DNA of 7,781 nucleotides, from contig CAIJZF010000027.1 in assembly GCA_903825095.1 (NCBI GenBank), positions 1-7,781 on the forward strand, in the 5' to 3' direction. The DNA comes from an uncultured Bacteroidota bacterium (GTDB lineage: Bacteria > Bacteroidota > Bacteroidia > Chitinophagales > Chitinophagaceae). The notes under the pieces are model-generated. The model worked only from the letters and a program-made list of their open reading frames with translations. It ran no database searches and was not told the origin of the DNA. This document shows, piece by piece, positions 1 through 6,607 of the stretch; position 1 is the stretch's first letter, and each line of letters opens with the position of its first letter. Position numbers and translations under genes: made by a program.

Positions 1-512
1 ACCATTAATACATCTACTAAACTAATAGTATGTAATAAATCGTCCATCATAATTTCCATCCAAAAATTCATGGTGTCCATTACAATTAACTTTGGACGCT
101 TTTTCATTTGCTTAATCACACTACTTTGTACACCAGGTACTAAATTACCTAACATTAAAATTTCACAGTCTTGGTAACTATCAGGCACCACTGGTTCAAA
201 ATTTTCTAATACATTTAATTGCGTTTCTAATGTATCGCGGGTATTCATATCTAAATGATATTTACCACTCCAGAAAAAAGTTTTCTCATCTTTTTTAATT
301 TGAACACCTTCTAGGATAACACCTCTTTTAGTTAAGGCATCTAATTCAGATTGCGGAAAGTCTCCACCCACTACTGAAATTTGTTTAACAGTGGTAAAAT
401 TGGATGCACACCAAGCTATATAGGTAGCTGCACCTCCAATAATTTTATCACTTTTCCCGAAAGGGGTTTCTATGGCATCAAAAGCCATCGATCCTACTAC
501 TACTAATGACAT
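1..512 (-). CDS. PfkB-family carbohydrate kinase, N-terminal part (runs off left edge)
   Basis: The reverse strand reads 170 open codons from an ATG at 512 down to the window edge, beginning MSLVVVGSMAFDAIETPFGK. This is the N-terminal half of a ribokinase/PfkB-fold sugar or nucleoside kinase, which transfers phosphate from ATP to a sugar hydroxyl in the cytoplasm. Seen in the sequence are the first beta strand (residues 3-8), the substrate-side Gly-Gly at residues 26-27 (IIGGAATY), the VVGGDF turn at 47-52, and a WSGKYHLDMNTRDT segment at 81-94 in the lid region. The C-terminal DTxGxGD signature carrying the catalytic Asp and anion hole lies outside the window, so activity cannot be confirmed and the substrate cannot be named. 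It is divergent from the TetR gene across 199 bases. No Shine-Dalgarno sequence precedes the ATG; the next upstream in-frame codons are not starts. Confidence 0.88.
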   Translation of the reverse strand, partial: MSLVVVGSMAFDAIETPFGKSDKIIGGAATYIAWCASNFTTVKQISVVGGDFPQSELDALTKRGVILEGVQIKKDEKTFFWSGKYHLDMNTRDTLETQLNVLENFEPVVPDSYQDCEILMLGNLVPGVQSSVIKQMKKRPKLIVMDTMNFWMEIMMDDLLHTISLVDVLM

Positions 513-576
513 GTTTATGTTTTTAATTTTCAGCTGCGAAACTACGATTAATAAGGGGAAATCTTTCTGTCCTTCT

Positions 577-585
577 CAAATTATA
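577..585 (-). promoter_or_regulatory. Weak candidate -7/-10 element for the kinase gene
   Basis: On the minus strand this reads TATAATTTG. It resembles the Bacteroidota -7 box TAnnTTTG but with one base too many or too few in the spacer, and it also contains a TATAAT. It sits 64 bases upstream of the kinase start codon. No properly spaced TTG -33 element is seen, so this is only a candidate. Confidence 0.25.
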
Positions 586-663
586 CCTACCAAGTCACTA
601 AGTAGCTGATAATCAAAAAACTAACAAAAATGGGGTTTTATTTAAAAATATAAAGGATTTTAA

Positions 664-675
664 AGAATTAATTCT
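664..675. promoter_or_regulatory. 12-bp perfect palindrome, candidate TetR operator
   Basis: AGAATTAATTCT is a perfect inverted repeat lying directly against the upstream edge of the -7 box at 677-684. A repressor bound here would cover the spacer between the -33 and -7 regions, which is a usual position for TetR-family autoregulation. The palindrome is AT-rich and short for a TetR-family operator, so chance occurrence is possible. Binding by the neighbouring regulator is inferred from position only. Confidence 0.35.
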
Positions 676-676
676 A

Positions 677-684
677 TAATTTTG
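677..684 (+). promoter_or_regulatory. Bacteroidota -7 promoter box for the TetR-family gene
   Basis: TAATTTTG matches the Bacteroidota housekeeping -7 consensus TAnnTTTG at every fixed position, and it is preceded by TA so that TATAAT is also formed. It lies 27 bases before the ATG at 712, predicting a leader of roughly 20 bases. No good TTG -33 element is found at the expected spacing; only an AT-rich stretch is there. Confidence 0.6.
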
Positions 685-711
685 CACTAACAAACATTCA
701 AATTTTTCCCC

Positions 712-1308
712 ATGGCTAGAATTAAAACAGAGAAAAACGGGTCTAGAAAAGACGTTATTGTTAGCAAAGCAGCTACTCTATTTAGAGAGAAGGGGTACAA
801 GGCAGCCAGCATGCGTGACCTAGCAGAAGCCGTGGGTGTAGAAGCCGCAAGCTTATACAATCACATAAAATCGAAGAGTGAATTATTACATGAACTAGTA
901 TTTAATGTTGCCAACAGATTTGTGTTGAAAATGGATGAGATAGAATCTGAGCCTATTTCTTCTTTACAAAAAATGGAGAAGTTATTACGTTTTCATATTA
1001 GTGAAATGATTCACCACTACGAAGAAGTATATGTAAGTGATAGAGAGTGGAAGCATTTATCAGACCCTTATTTATCGAATTATCAAAATCAACGAAGAGT
1101 ATACCGCAAAAGGATTGCAGCCATTATTGAGGAAGGTATTCGCAATAAAGAAATTAAGGCCATTGATGCGCCTACTGTAGTTTTAATATTCTTACATGCA
1201 GTAAGTGGTATTGAAAGCTGGCATAGATCTACTAAAAAAATAAATGCAGCCGAATTAGAACAAAATATGGTAGCCATTTTAATTGATGGTTTAAAATCAA
1301 ACAAGTAA
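712..1308 (+). CDS. TetR/AcrR-family transcriptional regulator
   Basis: This 198-residue protein has the usual size and layout of a TetR-family one-component repressor. The N-terminal DNA-binding domain spans about residues 12-60, with the helix-turn-helix at about 33-52 (SMRDLAEAVGVEAASLYNHI). The rest is an all-helical ligand-binding and dimerisation domain. Its C-terminal stretch at 165-193 (SGIESWHRSTKKI, then ELEQNM) resembles the TetR_C_33/KstR2-like domain, whose members often sense acyl-CoA-type ligands; that assignment is from memory of the family pattern. The ligand and targets cannot be read from the sequence. It is divergent from the kinase and 76 bases upstream of obg, which has its own promoter box. 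Autoregulation through the palindrome at 664-675 is plausible. The ATG is favoured because it closely follows a near-consensus -7 box. Confidence 0.92.
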   Translation: MARIKTEKNGSRKDVIVSKAATLFREKGYKAASMRDLAEAVGVEAASLYNHIKSKSELLHELVFNVANRFVLKMDEIESEPISSLQKMEKLLRFHISEMIHHYEEVYVSDREWKHLSDPYLSNYQNQRRVYRKRIAAIIEEGIRNKEIKAIDAPTVVLIFLHAVSGIESWHRSTKKINAAELEQNMVAILIDGLKSNK

Positions 1309-1359
1309 ACTGCATGAATGGGCGACTATAATAATCTAGCTATAGACGCAAGATTTAGT

Positions 1360-1367
1360 TAACTTTG
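1360..1367 (+). promoter_or_regulatory. Bacteroidota -7 promoter box for obg
   Basis: TAACTTTG matches TAnnTTTG at all six fixed positions and lies 17 bases before the GTG start at 1385. Transcription would begin about 10-12 bases before the start codon, giving a near-leaderless message. No clear TTG -33 element is visible upstream. The position of this box supports the GTG as start, since there is no in-frame ATG between it and the coding region. Confidence 0.55.
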
Positions 1368-1384
1368 CCATTCATAATTACACA

Positions 1385-2386
1385 GTGTCAGAAAGAAACA
1401 ATTTTATTGATTACATCCGCATATTTGCCCATAGTGGACATGGAGGGGCAGGTTGTAAGCATTTTTTACGCAATAAATTAACTGCTAAAGGTGGGCCTGA
1501 TGGAGGCGATGGTGGCCGTGGTGGTCATATTATCTTAAGAGGGAATGCACAGTTATGGACCTTATTACATTTACGCTATTATAAGAATGTGATTGCTGAA
1601 GATGGAGAGAATGGATCAAAGAATAAGTGCACGGGTAAGGATGGTAAGGATATTATTATTGAAGTGCCCCTAGGTACTATTGCTAGAGATGAAGAAACAG
1701 GCAAGGTAGAGGGTGAGATTTTAAAAGACGGTCAAGAGATTATACTTATGAAGGGTGGTCGTGGTGGTTTAGGTAATTCAAATTTCGCTACACCCACTCA
1801 ACAAGTGCCTGAATATGCACAACCCGGAGAAGATGGTGTAGAGGGTTGGAAAAATATTGAATTAAAAGTGTTGGCCGATGTGGGTTTAGTAGGTTTTCCC
1901 AATGCAGGTAAGTCCACATTACTTTCTGTAATTACAGCTGCCAAACCAAAAATTGCGAACTATGCATTTACAACTTTAACACCTCAGTTAGGTATGGTAG
2001 AATACAGAAATAATTTATCTTTCTGTATTGCCGATTTACCAGGTATTATTGAAGGGGCTGCAGAAGGAAAGGGGCTAGGACACCGCTTCTTAAGACATAT
2101 TGAGCGTAATGCGGTTTTATTATTTTTAATTCCTGCCGACTCAGATGATCATAAAAAAGAATTTGAGATCCTGAAACATGAATTAGAAAAGTTCAATCCT
2201 GAATTATTACAAAAGGAATTTATCATCGCTATTTCAAAATCGGATTTATTGGACCAAGAATTAACCGATGCTATTATAAAAGAACTTCCTAAAAAAATTC
2301 CACATATTTTTATTTCCTCTGCTACGCAAAAGAATTTAGTGGAGTTAAAAGATATTTTATGGAAGGCTTTGAATAAGCCTATTTAG
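1385..2386 (+). CDS. obgE: Obg-family GTPase (ObgE/CgtA), ribosome assembly factor
   Basis: Obg is an essential cytoplasmic GTPase that binds the 50S ribosomal subunit during its maturation and links growth to guanine nucleotide levels. The 333-residue product shows the glycine-rich Obg fold at about residues 5-160, including GHGGAG (18-23), [12 protein letters not shown] (36-47) and [15 protein letters not shown] (124-138). The G domain follows: G1 GFPNAGKST (170-178), switch I YAFTTLTP (193-200), G3 DLPG (217-220), G4 as SKSD (284-287) instead of NKxD, and G5 SSAT (311-314). The protein ends just after the G domain, so the C-terminal OCT domain found in some phyla is absent; I recall this short form and the SKSD/TKSD motif as usual for Bacteroidota. 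The start is GTG ([14 protein letters not shown]), with no upstream in-frame ATG after the -7 box. It converges on typA across a double-hairpin terminator region. Confidence 0.96.
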   Translation: MSERNNFIDYIRIFAHSGHGGAGCKHFLRNKLTAKGGPDGGDGGRGGHIILRGNAQLWTLLHLRYYKNVIAEDGENGSKNKCTGKDGKDIIIEVPLGTIARDEETGKVEGEILKDGQEIILMKGGRGGLGNSNFATPTQQVPEYAQPGEDGVEGWKNIELKVLADVGLVGFPNAGKSTLLSVITAAKPKIANYAFTTLTPQLGMVEYRNNLSFCIADLPGIIEGAAEGKGLGHRFLRHIERNAVLLFLIPADSDDHKKEFEILKHELEKFNPELLQKEFIIAISKSDLLDQELTDAIIKELPKKIPHIFISSATQKNLVELKDILWKALNKPI

Positions 2387-2413
2387 AAATTATAATTTTT
2401 GAAACCTATTGAA

Positions 2414-2453
2414 AGAATAAAATACGTTGAAATGTTTCAAAGCGTTTTATTCT
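2414..2453 (+). terminator. Long AT-rich hairpin downstream of obg
   Basis: Two 19-base arms (2414-2432 and 2435-2453) pair at 16 Watson-Crick positions plus one wobble, with two internal mismatches and a nominal 2-base loop that would open in practice. The outer stem is AGAATAAAA/TTTTATTCT and the inner one TTGAAA/TTTCAA. No U-tract follows directly, so it is either a first, weaker terminator or a 3' stabilising stem in front of the stronger terminator at 2458-2494. The same inverted repeat would form on typA transcripts that read through. Confidence 0.55.
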
Positions 2454-2457
2454 AAGC

Positions 2458-2494
2458 AAAAAAAATCCCTCCGAAATTCGAAGGGATTTTTTTT
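2458..2494. terminator. Bidirectional intrinsic terminator between obg and typA
   Basis: An A8 tract, the stem ATCCCT/AGGGAT and a T8 tract form a long hairpin: 13 outer pairs (2458-2470 with 2482-2494), one mismatch, then CGAA/TTCG around a very small loop. It gives a U8 run after a GC-containing stem on both strands. That is the classic layout of a shared terminator for convergent genes, here obg from the left and typA from the right (typA stop codon 28 bases away). Confidence 0.85.
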
Positions 2495-2521
2495 ATGAGG
2501 TCTTGAATATAATTTTAAAAA

Positions 2522-4324
2522 TTAATTTTGGCCGGCCTTGGTTGCCTTGCTTCTATTATTTTCATCTAAAATAGACTTACGCATTCTTACCGATTTTGGA
2601 GTGACTTCAATACACTCATCAAATTGAATGTACTCCATACACTCTTCTAAAGTAAATAATACCTTAGGAGTAATACGAACGCTATCATCACTACCACTCG
2701 CACGGTGGTTGGTTAATTTTTTCATCTCCACAGCGTTGATGTTTAAATCACCTGGCTTAATATGCTCAGCCAATACTTGACCTGCATATATTTCCTCACC
2801 TGGTTCAATAAAGAAACGGCCTCTGTCTTGTAATTTATCAATAGAGTAAGCAGTGGTTAAACCAGCCGTCTTAGCTACAAGTACACCATTACTTCTTCCA
2901 GGAATAGGCCCTTTCCAAGGCTTGTATTCATTGAAACGGTGCGCCATTACAGCCTCACCAGCAGTTTGTGTTAACATTTGAGAACGAAGACCAATTAAAC
3001 CTCTTGAAGGAATATCAAATTCTAAATGTTGCATGGTACCCTTCGATTCCATGATTAACATCTCTCCTTTCTTTTGAGTGACTAAGTCAATGACCTTACC
3101 GCTAAAATCAGCAGGAACGTCTACTACTAATATCTCAAATGGTTCGTGCTTACGACCATCAATTTCTTTTACTAATACTTGAGGATTACCGACTGTTAAT
3201 TCATATCCTTCACGACGCATGGTCTCTACGAGTACACCTAGGTGTAAGATACCACGACCAAAAACCAAGAAGCTATCCGCACTATCTGTTTCTTCCACAC
3301 GCAATGCTAAATTCTTTTCAGTTTCTTTCATTAAACGATCACGAATATGTCGAGAAGTAACAAACTTACCTTCCTTACCGAAGAAAGGTGAATTGTTAAT
3401 ACTGAAAGTCATACTCATCGTAGGTTCATCTACACTAATAACTGGTAAAGCTTCCGGATTTTCTGGATCAGCAATAGTGTCTCCAATACTGAAATCATCT
3501 AATCCCACCACAGCGCATAAATCACCAGAAACTACTTCTGTTACTTTACGCTTACCCATTCCTTCGAATACGTATAATTCTTTTACTTTATTTTTCTTTA
3601 AGCTTCCGTCTGCTTTTACAAGTACAATGTTTTGTCCTTCTTTGATAGTACCTCTTTCTACTTTACCAATGGCAATACGACCTAAGAAAGAAGAATAGTC
3701 TAGTGAAGTAATTTGCATTTGCGTATGTCCTTCTTTTACATCTGGACCTGGAACATATTTTAAGATACCATCCATTAAAGGGAAAATATCTTCACAAGGT
3801 GTAAGGCTATCGTTAAACCAGCCATTCTTACCACTACCATAAAAAGTAGGGAAGTTTAATTGATCTTCTGTAGCATCTAAATTGAAAAACAATTCGAATA
3901 CTGCATCATGCACTTCATCCGGACGACAGTTTTCTTTATCTACCTTATTGATAATGACAATGGGCTTTAAATTTAATTGTAAAGCTTTTTGTAAAACGAA
4001 ACGAGTTTGAGGCATGGGCCCTTCAAAAGCATCTACTAATAAGCAAACACCATCTGCCATTTTTAATACACGCTCTACTTCACCTCCAAAGTCAGAGTGA
4101 CCTGGTGTGTCAATTACATTAATTTTAACGTCCTTATATGTTACGGAAGCGTTCTTACTTAAAATGGTAATTCCCCTCTCACGTTCAAGCTCATTGCTAT
4201 CCATGATCAAGTCCCCAGTCTCCTGGTTATCTCTGAATACTTTTGTAGCGTGTAAGATTTTGTCTACCAGGGTAGTTTTACCGTGGTCAACGTGGGCGAT
4301 AATAGCGATGTTTCTTATTTCCAT
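2522..4324 (-). CDS. typA: Translational GTPase TypA/BipA
   Basis: TypA (BipA) is an EF-G-like GTPase that binds the 70S ribosome and is involved in 50S assembly and stress or low-temperature growth. The 600-residue product is full length for the family. Seen are G1 AHVDHGKT (10-17), switch I RERGITI (48-54), G3 DTPGH (72-76) and G4 NKVD (126-129). These are followed by a beta-barrel domain II (about 200-290), domains III and V in the EF-G order, and the TypA-specific C-terminal domain with SRGLIGLRSQMLT (440-452), GEAVMAHRFNEY (456-467) and the KKLTNHRASGSDD stretch (535-547). The G5 position reads YGSGKNGW (162-169). The ATG at 4324 gives the family-typical MEIRNIAIIAHVDHG start, 17 bases after a perfect -7 box. 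The gene follows the acyltransferase gene on the same strand by 77 bases but has its own promoter, and it ends at the shared terminator with obg. Confidence 0.98.
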   Translation of the reverse strand: MEIRNIAIIAHVDHGKTTLVDKILHATKVFRDNQETGDLIMDSNELERERGITILSKNASVTYKDVKINVIDTPGHSDFGGEVERVLKMADGVCLLVDAFEGPMPQTRFVLQKALQLNLKPIVIINKVDKENCRPDEVHDAVFELFFNLDATEDQLNFPTFYGSGKNGWFNDSLTPCEDIFPLMDGILKYVPGPDVKEGHTQMQITSLDYSSFLGRIAIGKVERGTIKEGQNIVLVKADGSLKKNKVKELYVFEGMGKRKVTEVVSGDLCAVVGLDDFSIGDTIADPENPEALPVISVDEPTMSMTFSINNSPFFGKEGKFVTSRHIRDRLMKETEKNLALRVEETDSADSFLVFGRGILHLGVLVETMRREGYELTVGNPQVLVKEIDGRKHEPFEILVVDVPADFSGKVIDLVTQKKGEMLIMESKGTMQHLEFDIPSRGLIGLRSQMLTQTAGEAVMAHRFNEYKPWKGPIPGRSNGVLVAKTAGLTTAYSIDKLQDRGRFFIEPGEEIYAGQVLAEHIKPGDLNINAVEMKKLTNHRASGSDDSVRITPKVLFTLEECMEYIQFDECIEVTPKSVRMRKSILDENNRSKATKAGQN

Positions 4325-4341
4325 GTACTGTTTTGAGGCTG

Positions 4342-4349
4342 CAAAGGTA
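4342..4349 (-). promoter_or_regulatory. Bacteroidota -7 promoter box for typA
   Basis: On the minus strand this reads TACCTTTG, a textbook match to TAnnTTTG and the commonest form of it. It lies 17 bases before the typA ATG, implying a leader of about 10 bases. A possible -33 TTTG lies at 4374-4377 on the same strand, but with a 24-base spacer, longer than the usual 19-21. The intervening bases contain a T7 run. Confidence 0.65.
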
Positions 4350-4401
4350 CAAGGTTTAAGGCTCCTAAAAAAACAAATGGGAAAAAATGGACTAATAAGA
4401 T

Positions 4402-5490
4402 TTACACCCTTATATATATCTTATATTTATTTAATATATAACCTAGTAGCCAGCAAACGAGCATATAAGAAAAGGCAAAGGCTAGGGAGGACCAGTAAGG
4501 CGCAAAATGAGCGAATCCATTGGTGTAAATCCACTGTAAAGAGGACTGATTATCTATTTGAATCATACTAAGGCAAACAAATAAGAGCTCAGAGAATAGG
4601 TAGATGACCAGCGGATTCTTGCCAAATACTTCAAAAAAACTGGCAAATTGATGTTGATGATGTAGCTCAATTCTATAAATAATAGTGGCTAGAATAATCA
4701 TATCCAATCCCACCGTTAAAAGCACAAAAGAACTAGTCCATAATTTTTTATTAATAGGGAATTGATAATTCCACATATAGGCTAAAAACATAAAGCCAGC
4801 ACCCCACATTAATAAATGGGTAAGTCCATCATAGGTTTTTCCTTTTTCTTGCACAAGGGTTCCCACTCTATAGCCAATTAATACATTCACAATGGAAGGC
4901 ATAGTGCTTAACCATCCTTCAGGATCAAAAGCAAAGCCTTCTCCATGGTACATATGGCTTTCCCCCATTAACCAAGTATCGAATTTAATACCTGCATTGC
5001 CTGTAATACTTAATGGATCGGCAGCATCACCAAAGTGAATAGAAATATACCAATAAGCCAATAATAAAAGACCTGCTAAAATCATCATCACTCTTTCATG
5101 CATATAATGTACAATGATGGCCGCAATTCCATAACATAAAGCAATTCTTTGCAAGACACCTAATATTCTAGTGTCGCTCAAAGGGCCCGTAAAAGGAAAC
5201 CAATACATTAAAAAACCTAGTAAAAAAATGAGCCCTGTTCGCTTGGTTATTTTTAATAAAAAGGCAGGCGTACTTAATTTATCCCATTTAGGTAAAACAA
5301 AACTCATGGCATTACCTACTGCAAATAAGAAAGAAGGAAATACTAAATCGGTGGGTGTAAAACCATGCCAGCTTGCATGCATAAAGGGCGCAAAGGTATG
5401 TGCACCATCACCCGGTGTATTCACAATGATCATTAAACAAATGGTCATTCCTCTGAAAACATCTAGTGATAAAAACCTTTGTTGTGACAT
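4402..5490 (-). CDS. HGSNAT/NagX-like multi-pass membrane acyltransferase (COG4299 type)
   Basis: The 362-residue product is an integral membrane protein with about 8-10 hydrophobic segments (for example near 47-66, 85-100, 112-129, 133-150, 199-213, 226-241, 253-272, 291-310 and 333-354). It begins with the family's RFLSLDVFRGMTI motif (5-17), followed by HASWHGFTPTDLVFPSFLF (38-56). The latter corresponds to the HASWNGLTVADLVFPWF region of human heparan-alpha-glucosaminide N-acetyltransferase, which carries the acetyl-accepting active-site His; His38 is the equivalent here. The conserved FGKNPLVIYLFSE motif is at 289-301. Family members move acyl groups, probably from acetyl-CoA, to amino sugars across the membrane; some bacterial members are called NagX. 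The substrate here is not known. It is divergent from the alpha/beta hydrolase and in tandem with typA. The start codon is placed by homology to the R-x-x-SLDxxRG beginning. Confidence 0.88.
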   Translation of the reverse strand: MSQQRFLSLDVFRGMTICLMIIVNTPGDGAHTFAPFMHASWHGFTPTDLVFPSFLFAVGNAMSFVLPKWDKLSTPAFLLKITKRTGLIFLLGFLMYWFPFTGPLSDTRILGVLQRIALCYGIAAIIVHYMHERVMMILAGLLLLAYWYISIHFGDAADPLSITGNAGIKFDTWLMGESHMYHGEGFAFDPEGWLSTMPSIVNVLIGYRVGTLVQEKGKTYDGLTHLLMWGAGFMFLAYMWNYQFPINKKLWTSSFVLLTVGLDMIILATIIYRIELHHQHQFASFFEVFGKNPLVIYLFSELLFVCLSMIQIDNQSSLQWIYTNGFAHFAPYWSSLAFAFSYMLVCWLLGYILNKYKIYIRV

Positions 5491-5507
5491 ACTAACATTT
5501 TAGATAT

Positions 5508-5515
5508 TTAAGGTA
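5508..5515 (-). promoter_or_regulatory. Weak candidate -7 element for the acyltransferase gene
   Basis: On the minus strand this reads TACCTTAA, which matches only four of the six fixed positions of TAnnTTTG, 17 bases before the start codon. The distance is the same as seen for typA and obg, which is the main reason to list it. No -33 element is clear; the upstream sequence is a T-rich run. Confidence 0.25.
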
Positions 5516-5549
5516 CATAAAATATTTTTTTAAAACAAGGCATTTGGCC

Positions 5550-5557
5550 TAGATTTA
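5550..5557 (+). promoter_or_regulatory. Candidate -7 element for the alpha/beta hydrolase gene
   Basis: TAGATTTA matches five of the six fixed positions of TAnnTTTG (the final G is A) and ends 16 bases before the ATG at 5574. The spacing is like that of the better promoter boxes in this window. A convincing -33 element is not seen. Confidence 0.35.
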
Positions 5558-5573
5558 GCGCAAAATAGCATAA

Positions 5574-6563
5574 ATGCGGAAGTTGAAAATAGGGTTCTTT
5601 ATTTCCATCAACATAGTTGCTATTTACTTACTGGGCCCGCATCCCGAAAAACCCTACTTTGACGACGTTCTTCCTTATATTTCCAATCAAATTACTGTAG
5701 ATGACTATGTGAGTAAAATGGAAAGCAATTTTAAGATAAAGTCAAATAATGAAGCGAAAATTATTTGGGCAGATAGCTTGCATCAAGAAACCGAATATGC
5801 CATTGTTTATTTACATGGTTTTAGCGCTAGTCAAATGGAAGGCGACCCGGTGCATAGAAATATCGCCAAACAATTTCATTGTAATTTATATTTAGCAAGA
5901 TTAGCAGAACATGGTTTAACAGGTTCAGATGCCATGAAAAATTTATCGGCTGAAAATTTATGGGAATCTGCTAAAGAAGCCTATGCGATTGGAAAAAAAA
6001 TTGGTAAAAAAGTAATTCTAATGAGCACTTCTACAGGAGGCACTTTATCCTTGCAGTTGGCTGCTAATTTCCCCGATATTGCCGGACTCATTTTATACTC
6101 TCCCAATATTGAAATTAATAACCCTAGCGCCCCTTTATTAAATGACCCATGGGGTATACAAATTGCAAGACTAGTGCAAGGTGGAAAATTCAATAACGTT
6201 TCTTATACAAACAAAGACTTTCCTAAATACTGGTACCCTCATTACCGTTTAGAAGCCACTGTTGCATTAGAAAATTTAATAGAAGCCACTATGAATGAGA
6301 AATTATTTAAAAAAATAACGCAACCTTGTTTAGCCTTATATTATTATAAAGATGATGCACATCAAGATAAAGTAGTCAAAGTAGCTGCTACACAAAGAAT
6401 GTTTGCACAAATTAGCACACCCGATTATTTAAAAGTAATTAAAGCAATGCCTAAAACTGGAAATCATGTATTGGCATCGCCACTTGTATCTAAAGATGTT
6501 GAAGGTGTTCAAAGAGAAACAGCAAAATTTATTGCTGAAAAAATTATTAAGGTTTTACCTTAG
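5574..6563 (+). CDS. Membrane-anchored or exported alpha/beta hydrolase (esterase/lipase-like)
   Basis: The 329-residue protein starts with a short charged N-terminus and a hydrophobic segment (MRKLKIGFFISINIVAIYLLG, residues 1-21) that looks like a signal anchor or an uncleaved signal peptide. The alpha/beta hydrolase fold follows: an oxyanion-hole HG in VYLHGFSAS (78-86), a nucleophile elbow STSTGG (151-156) with Ser153, and YKDDAHQD (258-265) supplying the acidic residue. GNHVL (296-300) has His298 as the likely catalytic base. The elbow is S-x-S-x-G and not the usual G-x-S-x-G, so the first Gly is replaced by Ser. The likely reaction is hydrolysis of an ester, or possibly an amide, outside the cytoplasm; the substrate is unknown. 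It is divergent from the acyltransferase gene (83 bases) and converges on the GH130 gene (44 bases) with no clear terminator between. Confidence 0.85.
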   Translation: MRKLKIGFFISINIVAIYLLGPHPEKPYFDDVLPYISNQITVDDYVSKMESNFKIKSNNEAKIIWADSLHQETEYAIVYLHGFSASQMEGDPVHRNIAKQFHCNLYLARLAEHGLTGSDAMKNLSAENLWESAKEAYAIGKKIGKKVILMSTSTGGTLSLQLAANFPDIAGLILYSPNIEINNPSAPLLNDPWGIQIARLVQGGKFNNVSYTNKDFPKYWYPHYRLEATVALENLIEATMNEKLFKKITQPCLALYYYKDDAHQDKVVKVAATQRMFAQISTPDYLKVIKAMPKTGNHVLASPLVSKDVEGVQRETAKFIAEKIIKVLP

Positions 6564-6607
6564 ACAAGAACTACTACTAAAACTAAATAAGAGGTGGTCA
6601 TTTTAAA

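Noticed and set aside
513..711. Search for a riboswitch or small RNA in the largest intergenic region
   Set aside because: Only the promoter, palindrome and short repeats were found; no stable GC-containing stems or known aptamer motifs were visible by eye.
1314..1375. 8-bp inverted repeat ATGAATGG (1314-1321) and CCATTCAT (1368-1375) flanking the obg promoter
   Set aside because: The 46-base spacing and short arms make this compatible with chance; no known element fits.
2387..2398. AAATTATAATTT palindrome just after the obg stop codon
   Set aside because: Pure A/T palindromes of this length are frequent in AT-rich intergenic DNA and no function is indicated.
3219..3698. Plus-strand open frame of 159 codons inside typA
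   Set aside because: It is antisense to a well-conserved gene, has no recognisable domain and no promoter; a shadow frame.
4107..4571. Plus-strand open frame of 154 codons crossing the typA start and the acyltransferase end
   Set aside because: It lies opposite two well-supported genes and the typA promoter, with a composition typical of reverse-frame noise.
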